Counted from the first letter of the stretch, positions 22,759 through 32,074 are shown. The stretch: DNA of 64,000 nucleotides from Aedes albopictus (GCF_035046485.1 NC_085136.1:160081963-160145962); one strand, 5' to 3'. The notes: generated from the sequence alone by a model not told the origin. Made by a program: numbers and translations.

Positions 22759-23038
22759 GGACACCTGCGGAATGTTATGTCGATCATAGGCGTTATCTTG
22801 TCGGTTACAAAGACCGCCGAGATAGCGCTCCAGCGTAAGAGGGGGGAGGGGGATCGCTACTGTTCAGTAGTAGCAGTTGAGCGGGTGCTGCCAATGCGCT
22901 CCTGGTTCCCCACTATTTTTCTGTGTTATCGGTAGCTTTCTCTTAGAAAGTAGAAAGTAGAAGTTCATGAATTCGATGTCAGACTCATTTATGTTTTTTT
23001 TTCCACTTCTTGAATCCATTATTTTGCATTTCGCTTAA

Positions 23039-23131
23039 CCCTTATGTGGCCGACAGGGTACTCAGGTACCCAGCGCCCATTTAAAAAGCACGGTGTAGAA
23101 AAAAGCAAAAAGTTTGTCGGCCACATAACGG
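23039..23131. mobile_element. 93-bp TTAA-flanked MITE (piggyBac-type)
   Basis: TTAA precedes (23035-23038) and follows (23132-23135) a unit whose left end CCCTTATGTGGCCGACA matches the complemented right end CCGTTATGTGGCCGACA. A TTAA target with CC-starting inverted ends is characteristic of piggyBac elements. Confidence 0.75.
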
Positions 23132-23204
23132 TTAATATTTCCAATCTACGTTATCCATATAATCATTATTGCAACACGCCAATAAGACCAATACGAACAT
23201 TTTA

Positions 23205-24075
23205 GAGATCTTAGGTGGAAATTACAGTAGTTTACAGCATTTTTGAGCTCGGTAAGCTGATGGTATTTTTCAGTGTAGAATCATGCCCTGAGTTCCAAAA
23301 CGCGAAAGAAAAAAAAATACAGTAGAGCGGATGATTTCAAATCGATTTTTGTTCTTTTTTTTAAGGACAGACTTGTTAGAATCCCAATATGGCCGCCACA
23401 ATGGCCGACTTTGGCACCTACTCACGATTTTGAGGGCACAAATCTCTTCGTAAACAAAACCAGCGCACCTGAACTTCTTATTTTAAGCTTATTACAAGTG
23501 AGCAAGAACAGAATTATAAAATGCATTGTTGTTTGAAGCTTGCTTCTTGAGATTTGTGCGTCTGAAGGTTTGATCCACTGTTGAACCAGGATTTCAAGAC
23601 GTTTGTCCTTCACACATCTCATTCTCCGCAATCAATGCACCGATTCAGCTGATTTTTTTTTTACTGTAACTCGCTTACATATGATATGTCAAATAAACGA
23701 TGAGAAATAATTTTTAAATTGTTTTTTCTTATTGAAAAAAAATACATTTTTTCATATATTTTTGGAAATTTTGCTCAAATTTCATCAATCTGATGCAAAA
23801 CCTACATTCAGATGATCGAATGGTGTTATGTTCAGCTCTTAATTCATGGAAAAGATTTAAAATTGGTTGAACAAAACGCAAGATATTTGAATTTTAGTTA
23901 ATTTTATATTTAAAAAAGTTGTAAAACTCAATATTGAGCTAAAACTCAAAAACTGTTCCACTTGAAATTTTTTGAAGCACGGTTTCGAAATCGGCGCTAA
24001 ATTGTGCTTCAAAAATGTTGGTCGTTGACAGAAGTTCACGACTTTCGTTTTATTTTGTAAACTAGTGTTATTGAT
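23205..24075 (+). repeat. Dispersed repeat, copy of 59390-60075
   Basis: Long stretches match the interior of the element at 58.9-60.4 kb in the same orientation: GCATTTTTGAGCTCGGTAAG near 23235, then GATATGTCAAATAAACGA near 23685, ATTGAGCTAAAACTCAAAAA near 23933, GTCGTTGACAGAAGTTCACG near 24020. This copy has an extra ~250-bp segment (about 23380-23630) and lacks the inverted arms of the other copy. Non-coding. Confidence 0.75.
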
Positions 24076-24079
24076 GGGG

Positions 24080-25260
24080 TTTTGATAAGTTCTCTGTAGC
24101 AACCAGAATTTTCAAGAAAAGTACATTGAAACTCCAAAAGAGCCAACAGTATCCTCTATTTAAGCATATGTACTTCAGCTTTACTCTACATTTCATTTTG
24201 ATTCTGGCCCAATGAGAGTGGATTATTAAATAATCCCAATCCATCCAACGAAAATCCATTTCGCATTTCCATTGGGTGAACCTTTTGCATGTCTGATCAA
24301 TCGAGTATGACTACAAGTCCCATTATGCCATATCAATGTTTGTCCGTCTCCAGAGGCACTTATTAGTTTCATCGAATATGTCATACACGTGTGCACCCAT
24401 GTAGAGACAGTTGGCTGCCCGGTAGCATGAAGAAGCCGAAACATCACTTATCAAATGGCTGCTCAATTGCCTTGTCATCGGAGTGCTGTCGTCGTCGGTC
24501 GAACGGTCATCAACTCAGCGGACTGCCAATAATGATGGAGCTATCATCGGTGCTTAGGTTTGAACAACGAACGACGACATGGAAGGCAATAACTTCTATC
24601 CATGCTACCTGTTGATCGTCTCCGCACAAGAGGATGGACGCAAATGAGGTTAAACAGATTTCCGAGAATTTGGGTTTCAAAACGGTTCACTGCGTGGAGG
24701 ATCAGAATACCTAAGTGAATATTGATGCGAATTTCCTCGCCCACGAGAAACAAAAAAAAAAATACGATTTCATACATTTTTTATTCACTTCGGCATCCCA
24801 TCCATTAAGGCTTCCGTTATTGATGAAGTTTCAAACGAGTAGTCACATTCCGGAACCACTCAACGGCCACTTTTGCGCGAATCGCACTGTTTACTATGAA
24901 AAACGGTCATTCCATCCCGGTCCGAAACATTCCAACCGCGCACCGGGCCGTGTGTGAGGTGGATTGGAGCGGGACAACACAGGTTTATGGTCGCCGGAGA
25001 GCTGTGTGAAGGAAAAATTATTTTCCACATAACTTAATTCTAATGTCTTCACTCTACCGTTTCCGAGGGAAAAGCGGACGTCTAATGGTCTAAAAATAAA
25101 CCTTGCACCGCCAGTCAGCAGCACTGCTGATGCTGCGGTGATCGGAATCACATCCACAAGGGTGTACCGCACTGAAAAGGGTGTTCACGAAAAAGTTTTA
25201 TGGATTTGTAATTTTAGTAGACTAGCTCAACATTTAGATAGCAGTGGATGCGCTCTTGGA
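24080..25260. other. 1.2-kb stretch without recognisable gene
   Basis: Only short overlapping frames on both strands. No terminal repeats, tandem structure or coding similarity recognised. Confidence 0.45.
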
Positions 25261-25261
25261 T

Positions 25262-25500
25262 GCAAAATGATGAGTCTCAAGCTGCAAAGAGTGTCAACCA
25301 TAGGTATGATTCTCACAAGTTCCTACCTCGTGCTTCCATGGGGCAATCGATGACAAAGACCGCCAGCTAAGAGTTGTGTGCTTAGCTGGTAGCGCAGCCT
25401 AGGTCTGCACTGTTGTCCTTCTGACTTCAGTTAGATTGAGGAGGTACGCCCGGAGCGTCTGTTCATCAAGGAGTTGCGACTCAAACAGCATCTGTTCTGG
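25262..25500 (+). repeat. Dispersed repeat, inverted copy at 39535-39775
   Basis: Shared blocks include TCTCACAAGTTCCTACCTCG versus CCTCACAAGTTCATACCTCA, TAGCTGGTAG, and GTTGTCCTTCTGACTTCAGT. It lies directly upstream of an RTE-like endonuclease fragment, so it may belong to a non-LTR 5' region. Non-coding. Confidence 0.65.
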
Positions 25501-25599
25501 CATCCAGCGGCTGAGTATGAAATACTGTATCGCGTCAGCTATACCTAAGGAGGCAGTCCCTCCAGCCCGATGTAGACAATGCGGTCCTGGCAAGGTAGC

Positions 25600-25785
25600 C
25601 TGCTGGAAATCTTCAACAGCAAGAAAAACAATAGTAGAGCTGCTGCTGCTAGAGGGATGGCAATCAGCAGTATCTACCCCGCGCGTAAGAATATCCGAAA
25701 ACACTCCTGGCAACACCCGAGTGGTGAAACTTGCTTTCAGATAGACTACGTACTGGTCGACAGGCGACATTTTTCTAACGTCATA
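25600..25785 (+). pseudogene. RTE-like endonuclease fragment
   Basis: Reads SRAAAARGMAISSIYPARKN, IRKHSWQHPSGETCFQIDYV and LVDRRHFSNVI: the C-terminal part of an APE-type endonuclease from a non-LTR element, of the kind that pairs with the FIDFKAAYD RT seen at 10.6 kb. Only about 60 residues survive before R1-type ORF1 sequence takes over near the poly-C tract. It is too short to be functional. Confidence 0.6.
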
Positions 25786-25827
25786 GCAGCAGGGGCAGCA
25801 GCGACGAAAGTCCTGGGGCCTGACGCA

Positions 25828-25849
25828 CCCCCCCCCCCCCCCCCCCCCC
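25828..25849 (+). repeat. 22-base poly-C tract
   Basis: An uninterrupted run of 22 C follows TGACGCA. It sits at the start of the R1-type ORF1 reading; the frame upstream of it (ending GPDA then prolines) differs from the frame downstream. Length could be unstable or mis-called. Confidence 0.9.
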
Positions 25850-25850
25850 G

Positions 25851-27203
25851 TCAACCGAGAGTCCAAAGGACGGTCCGCAAGCTGAGCAGCAGCTTGGCAA
25901 AATCATCGACTTTGCGTCCACTAAGTCGAACATAAGCAAGGACCTGAAAACGGCCTTGCTTCGACTTAGGGCGTCGATCGACGATGCAAAGCAGGAGCAC
26001 GCGGCACTCGCGTTGCTGACTGCTGCAGCAGCGGAGCCTGCAAATGAGAAAGTGCCGAAGTTTACCCAAACGGCGGCCTTCTCCTTCGCAGGAAGTCCGA
26101 ATAAGGCGGAAGCGACTGCTCGCGACAAACGGGGCAAGCAATCGCAGAAGCAGGCGAGGCAACCGTCAGGCGAGGAGCTGTCTGGCGGTGCCCACAAGGC
26201 CAGGCGAATCATTACCCCGAAAGTCGGTAATAATGCAGGAAGGTCGGACCCCAGCCAGGGTTCCCGGAAAGCTGGGAAGGGTGGACCTGAAAAGGCTGGC
26301 CCGTCCCGGAACGATGGGAACAAGGGGTTGCGACCGCTGGTGGGCCCTCAACAGTCACAGAGTAGGGCGATCCAAGGGGAGGACCCCTCTTGGACGAAGG
26401 TAGAGCGGAAGAGGAAGAAGAAGGCGAATCCGCAGGTAGTAGCGCAGGACGCCAAGCCAAGGCGTAGGAGGGCAGGTGCCAAGCGCGAGAAAGGCGACGC
26501 GATCGTCATCAAGACGGAACAGTCCAAGTACTCGGACGTCTTGAAGATGATGCGAAGCGACGCCAAGCTTGAGGGTCTTGGAGCCGACGTACGCAGTATT
26601 AGACGTACTCGTACGGGCGAGATGATCCTGGAACAGAAGCGCCAGAAGGAGCACAAGGGCGCCGCCTATAAGAGGCTGGCAGAAGAGGTCCTTGGTGAGG
26701 GTGTGCAGGTGAGGGCTCTGACACATGAGGCGACTCTGAAGGTCAAGGACATTGATGAGATCACCGAAGTGGAAGAGCTCGTCACGGCACTGCGGCAACA
26801 GTGCGATGTGCAGGTGGCCACCGCAGCCGTTAAGCTACGGAAAAGGCCAGCAGGGACACAGATAGCTTTGGTTCAGCCACCTGTGGCGGACGTCAAAAAG
26901 TCCGTTAAAGTAGGGAGCATAAAGGTGGGTTGGTGTGTATGTCACCTGACATTCCACGAGCCACCAGAGGTTTACTTCAGGTGTCTGGAACCAGGACACA
27001 AGTCGTGGGACTGCAAAGGCCCCGACAGGCGCAAACTGTGCAGGCGATGCGGCGCAGAAGGCCATAAGGCCCAAAGCTGCACGAGTCCGCCCATCTGCAT
27101 GATCTGTACCGGGAAATCCTCGAACAACAGACATCCGATGGGTGGTCCAAGGTGCCCGGCCTTCAAGAAAGCCGCAGTGAACAACAAATCACAGTGCAGG
27201 TAA
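25851..27203 (+). CDS. ORF1 protein of R1/LOA-type element
   Basis: About 450 codons open after the poly-C tract (no ATG near the start; the frame upstream is broken at TGA 25821 given the present C count). The N-terminal third is helical; the middle is very basic (KRKKKANPQ, KPRRRRAGAKREKGD); the C-terminus carries Cys/His knuckles: YFRCLEPGHKSWDC (the first Cys is Tyr), CRRCGAEGHKAQSC (complete) and CMICTGKSSNNRHPMGGPRC. Such ORF1 proteins bind element RNA. It stops with TAA at 27201-27203, and the ORF2 reading begins within a few bases. A degenerate copy at 19.25 kb shares the Tyr. Confidence 0.78.
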   Translation, partial: STESPKDGPQAEQQLGKIIDFASTKSNISKDLKTALLRLRASIDDAKQEHAALALLTAAAAEPANEKVPKFTQTAAFSFAGSPNKAEATARDKRGKQSQKQARQPSGEELSGGAHKARRIITPKVGNNAGRSDPSQGSRKAGKGGPEKAGPSRNDGNKGLRPLVGPQQSQSRAIQGEDPSWTKVERKRKKKANPQVVAQDAKPRRRRAGAKREKGDAIVIKTEQSKYSDVLKMMRSDAKLEGLGADVRSIRRTRTGEMILEQKRQKEHKGAAYKRLAEEVLGEGVQVRALTHEATLKVKDIDEITEVEELVTALRQQCDVQVATAAVKLRKRPAGTQIALVQPPVADVKKSVKVGSIKVGWCVCHLTFHEPPEVYFRCLEPGHKSWDCKGPDRRKLCRRCGAEGHKAQSCTSPPICMICTGKSSNNRHPMGGPRCPAFKKAAVNNKSQCR

Positions 27204-27208
27204 CGCAG

Positions 27209-28221
27209 GTAACCTGAACCACTGTGATGCGGCTCAGCAACTGCTTTGTCAGGCGGTTTCTGAGTGGGAGACGGATATCGCCATCATATCGGACCCATAC
27301 CGAATACCCGCCGGCAACGGCAACTGGGTCGCGGATGGGACCAGAAAAATGGCGGCGATATGGACGACGGGTAAATACCCCGTCCAGGAGTTGGTGTCTA
27401 CTACCTATGAGGGCTTCGTGGTCGCCAAAGTAAACGGGGTCTTCTTCTGTAGTTGTTATGCGCCTCCGCGGTGGCCGATCGAGCAGTACACGCAAATGCT
27501 GGACCACTTAACGACCGTGCTAACAGGGCGGAGGCCGGTGGTAATAGCGGGTGACTTTAATGCCTGGGCCGTGGAATGGAGAAGCCGTTTCACGAACCAG
27601 CGGGGTCAGATCTTGCTAGAAACACTGGCCATCTTAGATGTCGACTTGGCTAACGTCGGTACCAAGAGTACCTTTAGTCGAAACGGAGCGGAGTCAATTA
27701 TTAGCGTGACCTTTTGTAGTCCTGGCCTAACAAGTAGTTCGAACTGGAGAGTAGATGATGGCTACACTCACAGCTACCACCTGGCGGTTCGCTACAAAAT
27801 CGACTACAACAACAGCAGACAGCGGATAGAAGAAGAGGCGGCTAGGCCAAGGCCAAGCCCTCGCAGGTGGAAGACATCATACTTCGACGAAGGGGTATTT
27901 AGGGAGGCGCTCCGCCGTGAGCGAAACTTATTCAGTTTAGACGGCGATGAGCTGGTAGCGGTGCTCTCACGTGCGTGTGATGCGACCATGCCTAGGCGAG
28001 TCCACCCTAGAAATGGGAGGCCACCAGCTTACTGGTGGACCGACGCGATTGCGGACCTGCGCCGAGCCTGCCTACGGGCTAGGCGGCGGATGCAGCGAGC
28101 ACGATCAGAGGAAGAGCGAAACGAACGGCGGTTGGTGTTCGCCACTGCAAAAGCCGCGCTTAAGACCGAGATAAGAGCAAGCAAGTCTCTGTCAGAGTGC
28201 CAATACGAACCCGTGGGGTGA
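27209..28221 (+). CDS. ORF2 APE-type endonuclease domain, truncated
   Basis: The open frame begins beside the ORF1 stop; the first ATG is 27349. It shows the APE-endonuclease order: SDPYRIPAGNGNWVAD (the usual Glu before PY is Asp), CSCYAPPRWPIEQY, VVIAGDFNAWAVEW (intact GDFN), FSRNGAESIISVTFCSPGL, and WRVDDGYTHSYHLAVRY where a canonical SDH is expected (Asp replaced by Tyr). After the endonuclease comes a basic region (RRACLRARRRMQRA) and the frame ends at VG (28219). Two probable active-site substitutions argue the nicking activity is lost. Confidence 0.75.
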
Positions 28222-28264
28222 CGCCTCCCACGGCGTCCCGAGATGTTCAGGTCTGCTATGCAGA

Positions 28265-28880
28265 GATGTCCATATCCTCAGTGTAGAAAAGAGAAATAGA
28301 TAATACACCACTCACGCTGTACGTCTGAACAGGAGCCCTTCTCTTATATGTGGATCCACCACTGCGATTCGGATGCGCGCAAGCTTGGTGGGTAGAAATA
28401 AATCTCTTAGCTCCCTGAGCACGAGGTTACACAACAGTGCGGTGAGAGCGCTTTAAAATTTTCTCCGGTGAAAGTGTAAAAAATCACCCGGGCGCGCGCT
28501 CCAGTGAGGTTTTTGCGCCAGAGTGCGCGCTGCGGTGACTTTTCTTTTGTTGGGTTCGAGGGACTTTAACCCGAAGGTCATTCGTCCCTTAAAACGCTGC
28601 GGTGAAACACCGGAGAGTTCTCGCCCCAGTGACACCATGATGGTGATTCGGTGACTGCCGGGTGAAAACCGTGAAAACACGGGAGAGCGCGTGAGAGCGA
28701 TGTGCGCGAAAGAGTGAGCCACACTCGATCCAAGGCGAACGAGTAAGAGCACACACTAGCGCTTGGTCTACCCATCACCCAAAACAAGAGAAACTGGCTT
28801 TTTGGTGTGGTGAAATTTTTTCCTATCCCCAGTGTGGTCGATAAACTGACGCCCCAGTGAATCGCTACTGTGAAATGCCA
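28265..28880. mobile_element. ~0.6-kb unidentified insertion in R1-type ORF2
   Basis: The R1-type reading MFRSAMQRC stops near 28265 and a near-copy, AMQKCLDEGVFPEAWK, begins near 28885. GCTATGCAGAGATG and GCTATGCAGAAATG lie on either side, suggesting a duplication of about 15 bp. The insert is GC-rich with many GTGA/GGTGAAA iterations (28480-28700). No ORF, tail or inverted ends identified it. Confidence 0.5.
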
Positions 28881-28884
28881 TCTC

Positions 28885-29050
28885 TGCTGCTATGCAGAAA
28901 TGCCTGGACGAGGGAGTTTTCCCAGAAGCTTGGAAGAGGCAGAGCCTGGTACTATTGCCAAAGGCGGGGAAACCACCCGGAGACCCGTCGGCATATAGAC
29001 CAATATGCTTGATTGACACGGCGGGGAAGGTGCTCGAAATAGTATGTTGG
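28885..29050 (+). pseudogene. R1-type RT N-terminal fragment
   Basis: Reads AMQKCLDEGVFPEAWKRQSL, VLLPKAGKPPGDPSAYRP and ICLIDTAGKVLE, the conserved entry to the RT domain in this family, then leaves the family sequence. The catalytic palm is absent. The same block occurs at 8.6 kb (minus) and 21.4 kb. Confidence 0.75.
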
Positions 29051-29104
29051 GGTTTGGTGTTATAGAATGTAATGTACGACGAGGTGTTGAGGTTATAGTA
29101 CCCA

Positions 29105-29689
29105 GTGGAAGTGGAGATTGTCGGATTTGCCGACATTACGCTCGAAGTCTACGGTGAAGCGATCGAGGAGGTGAAGTTGACTACCGACCACTCGATCAAG
29201 GTTGTGGAGGCGTGGATACGGTCCAGGAAACTGGAGCTGGCTCACCACAAGACTAAGGTAACGGTTGTTAACAACCGGAAGTCAGAGCAGCAAGCGGAGA
29301 TCAGTGTACGTGAGTACACTATCCTGTCGAAGCGCTCCGTCAAACACTTGGGCGTGATGATCGACAATAAGCTTACCTTCGGTAGTCACGTCGGTTATGC
29401 CGGTAAAAGAGTCTCCACGGCTATTGCGGCACTGTCCCGGATGACGTCCAATAGCTCTGCGGTGTACGCCAGTAAGCGCAAGCTTCTGGCTAGTGTTGCT
29501 ACGTCCATACTTAGGTATGGCGGCCCGGCGTGGGGCACTGCGCTAAGGACTAAATGCTACCGACGGAAGCTGGACAGTACTTACAGGATAATGTGCCTGA
29601 GGGTTGCGAGCGCGTACCGTACCGTGTCACACGACGCTCTCTGCGTCATTACTGGTATGTATGGTGCCTATCGGCATTCTTATCAGTGA
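29105..29689 (+). CDS. ORF2 RT C-terminal half, with altered FADD box
   Basis: 195 codons that begin just before the catalytic loop: VEIVGFADITLEVYGE, where FADD would be expected; one Asp codon appears to be missing without loss of frame. Then VVEAWIRSRKLELAHHKTKV (primer-grip side), KHLGVMIDNKLTFGSHV, SRMTSNSSAVYASKRKLLAS and SILRYGGPAWGTAL, the standard thumb order. It ends at a stop at 29689 where the family would continue. Given the missing palm and the FAD box it would not be a working polymerase. Confidence 0.75.
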   Translation: MEVEIVGFADITLEVYGEAIEEVKLTTDHSIKVVEAWIRSRKLELAHHKTKVTVVNNRKSEQQAEISVREYTILSKRSVKHLGVMIDNKLTFGSHVGYAGKRVSTAIAALSRMTSNSSAVYASKRKLLASVATSILRYGGPAWGTALRTKCYRRKLDSTYRIMCLRVASAYRTVSHDALCVITGMYGAYRHSYQ

Positions 29690-29810
29690 GGGCATGCAGT
29701 GCTTCGGAATGCGCGGCACAAGAGGCATACGTAGGACTGCCAGAATAACCTCTATGGTCAAATGGCAGCGCGCGTGAGATAGTTCCACCAAAGGAAGGTG
29801 GACCCATAGG

Positions 29811-30176
29811 TTGATAGTGAGGGTAGATATTTGGATTAATAGGCGCCATGGGGAAGTTACATTCCACCTGACACAGATCCTTTCAGGTCATGGTTGCTTC
29901 CGACAGTATCTACACCGTTTCGGGCATGCGGATTCTCCCGAATGCCGAGTGTGGAATGGTTTAGAGGAAACGGCGGAACACGTTTTGTTCGTGTGCCCGC
30001 GTTTTCGCACAATGCGTGACCGCATGCTTGCCACATGCGGGGAGGACACAAACCCGGACAACTTGGTCCAGAGGATGTGTAGGGATGAGTTTGGCTGGAA
30101 CGCCGTTTCAACGGCTATCACCCATATCGTCTGGGAACTACAGAGGAGGTGGCGCGTGGACTCGGAGAGTGGCTAG
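29811..30176 (+). CDS. ORF2 C-terminal Cys/His region
   Basis: About 120 codons. The family's terminal motif is visible as LSGHGCFRQYLHRFGHADSP, ECRVWNGLEETAEHVLFVCP: the second Cys of a C-x2-C pair reads Trp (ECRVW). The last part, HIVWELQRRWRVDSESG, ends at TAG 30174-30176. In this group the C-terminal zinc region helps bind template RNA or target DNA. The frame differs from the preceding RT piece, so it would not be translated with it. Confidence 0.7.
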   Translation: MIVRVDIWINRRHGEVTFHLTQILSGHGCFRQYLHRFGHADSPECRVWNGLEETAEHVLFVCPRFRTMRDRMLATCGEDTNPDNLVQRMCRDEFGWNAVSTAITHIVWELQRRWRVDSESG

Positions 30177-30700
30177 TCCAGATGCAGTACAAGAGGTGGT
30201 CCAGGGGTTCGGAGTCGGCTTCGTAGGTCATACCGGTGCCCTGCGGTCGAGATCGACCCTTTCAGCGATTAAGTGGCCACGGAGAAGAAGTTCCGGTAGT
30301 GGTGCTGTCGTGGCGCCGGTCTACTGGGTTGGATCCGAGCCCGCGGTTGGAAAGGGGTCCCCGGCAAGGGTCGGGGCAGGTGGAGACCCTGCAATCTGCA
30401 AGCTTCGGGTGCATCTGACATGGCCTGCAGGGTAGTGATACCCTTCCTTTGCGGGCAGGTCAGATCGGGTTGCACGTGGGCATCAGTTCTTGATGTCTGC
30501 TAAGCAGTTGGGCGTGGGCGGGGTTGACCCTGTCCGCCTTCCGAGGACAAAGGGAGTGGTGAGGACCACTCGGGAAACTGGCTAAGCGCCAGCATGCTAC
30601 TGTGATGGACTCTCCAGAGCGAGTCATCGATGTTCGTTGCTGCAGGCTACGCAGCTAACCTTGAGGGTGCGATGTGCACTAGCCCATCTCTGAAGCAATG
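30177..30700 (+). repeat. 3' UTR of the R1/LOA-type element
   Basis: GC-rich non-coding sequence following the ORF2 stop, with runs of GG-rich motifs. Several open frames on both strands here look like composition effects. No poly-A tail is seen; the 3' boundary is approximate. Confidence 0.55.
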
Positions 30701-30796
30701 CCTTCTGGGTGGTTCCGGAGAGACGTAGGGTTTGGCGACAAAGGCAGGCCTAGTGGCGGCAGTGCTGAAACAGTGAATGATTGGAATGTGTTTAAA

Positions 30797-30985
30797 GTTG
30801 TTTAAGAATTTGATTATCTTGGAACACTTGTGCCATGTGGCAGTGACGTTTCCCATGGCGTATTGCAGCTGCATACTGATTCTTTCGCGTACCCTTCATG
30901 GCTACAGCGCGTGGACGTTAAAGGAGGTAGACCGAAAAGCTTTCCGAGTTCTTGAGCGCAAGGTGCTGCAGAAAATCGCCTAAGA
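30797..30985 (+). pseudogene. RTE-like RT C-terminal fragment
   Basis: Reads EFDYLGTLVPCGSDVS and then, in another frame, AWTLKEVDRKAFRVLERKVL: both are C-terminal blocks of the RTE-like family seen at 14.4 kb, but the sequence normally between them is deleted. Non-functional. Confidence 0.65.
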
Positions 30986-30999
30986 CAGACGAAGATGGA

Positions 31000-31737
31000 C
31001 TGGGCACACCATAAATTAGGGGTCATCTGTTTTAGTGGACTCATTCTATCGACACTAGAAGTGTACAACTATCCAGGCTGACGAGGGAAGTTCAAAGTGA
31101 TGATCAACGTCATACTGGGTCGAAAAACCGACAAAACAAGCACCCACCAACTGCCACAATTTCGCCGTGGACACCATTTCAATCAATAAGAGCAATAACA
31201 TCACTCGACTCTGGTCCTGGTCATGTGTCATGTGCGGGGTTTCCACACTATACGTCGGCCGTCCGTCGGCGTTGGTTGGTCCGGCGCAGTTCTTGGGATC
31301 TTCCTGACATGATGTGCGCCACAGCAGCCGCCATCAGCCAAAGCAAAAGCGAGCAGGCCAACCACATCAGGCCAGAAGTGTGGGAGGGAGGAATGAACAG
31401 CGTCGGACGCATTTACTTGAATGAGTAATGTTTATTTTGCAATTAAATGAGGTGTCAACTGTCTGGTAGGAAGCGGATTTTACAGCCCGAAGTGTGTGAA
31501 GTCCGAATGGGTTCAGGATGTTGAATTTAAATGTAGTAATCTTTTTTTATGTGGACAATAATATTTTAATTGATCCTTGCCTGAATTACGATTTTAAGTT
31601 GTTTTGTGGATCAGTTTTGCAGAAAATGTCTTCAAATATTCTGTAACGAGTTCTCCTGTCAGTTACACTAGGAATTCTTCTGAAGATTTATATAAAAAAT
31701 CTCCCCAAGACCGAGCTGGTAAGTTTAACAGCAACTC
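31000..31737. other. Stretch without gene; short dispersed repeat at its start
   Basis: 31003-31110 (ATTAGGGGTCATCTG, AGTGGACTC, CCAGGCTGA) resembles 46589-46715. The remainder shows nothing recognisable. Confidence 0.45.
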
Positions 31738-31950
31738 TTCGTGGCCGAGCGATTAGCGGCGTCAGTCGTTTAGGTGTCTCGTAAGCCTCGGAGTGTGGGT
31801 TCGATTCCCGCTCCAGTCGGGGAAAACTTTTCGTCGGACGAATAATACTCCACTGGGCCACTGGGTGTTCTGTGTGTTGTCCGTTGTCAAATGTTAGTAT
31901 TGTTCAGTCTGTAGAGGCCGCAAGGTCGAAGACGGTGTAATTGTCTTTCA
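31738..31950 (+). mobile_element. tRNA-derived SINE
   Basis: The head GTGGCCGAGCGATTAGCGGC contains an A-box-like sequence, and GGGTTCGATTCCCGC (31797-31811) is a good B box, so Pol III promoter elements look intact. The body shares ordered blocks with the minus-strand copy at 20.6-20.8 kb. The 3' end is approximate. Confidence 0.75.
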
Positions 31951-32074
31951 AAAACTCTCTCAGGGGTTTAATAACTAATTCTTTCAGTAAACACGAACAT
32001 TTATTTAGTTGTATCTTTTTATTTAGTACTAACATACATGTTTGGTTCAGATATTTCCATTTTTTTCTTTTCAG

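Larger units (their letters stand above)
19030..22905 (+). pseudogene. R1/LOA-type copy in pieces (ORF1 end, endonuclease, RT) with nested insertions
   Basis: ORF1 end at 19060-19480 keeps the knuckle order (EAYFGCLEQ; CTNPPKCLI-like region) in broken frame. Endonuclease at 19500-20080 reads FTNQRGQILLETPAILDVDL and CSPCLRSSSN. The pre-RT block is at 20530-20640 (VTDEELTEIAKSI), RT at 21340-21535 (LVLLPKAGNPAGNPSAYRP), then NGFSNNQFGLRKGFR at 22417-22470, then VTKTAEIALQRKRGEGDR at 22800-22870. The order follows one copy whose RT is cut by a SINE (about 20620-20819), unknown sequence to 21330, a TA-flanked element (21536-22416) and a MITE (about 22471-22758). Confidence 0.72.
25851..30700 (+). 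mobile_element. R1/LOA-type non-LTR retrotransposon, internally deleted
   Basis: The best-preserved of several related copies. In order: ORF1 (25851-27203), ORF2 endonuclease (27209-28221), an unrelated insertion (about 28265-28880), an RT N-terminal piece (28885-29040), the RT C-terminal half (29105-29689), a Cys/His C-terminal region (29811-30176) and a GC-rich 3' UTR. Most of the RT finger/palm between the LIDTAGKVLE block and the FAD box is missing, so it cannot retrotranspose on its own. The clade could be R1 or LOA. Confidence 0.8.

Noticed and set aside
25781..26323. 180-codon minus-strand frame
   Set aside because: Antisense shadow of the R1-type ORF1 beginning in the poly-C tract.
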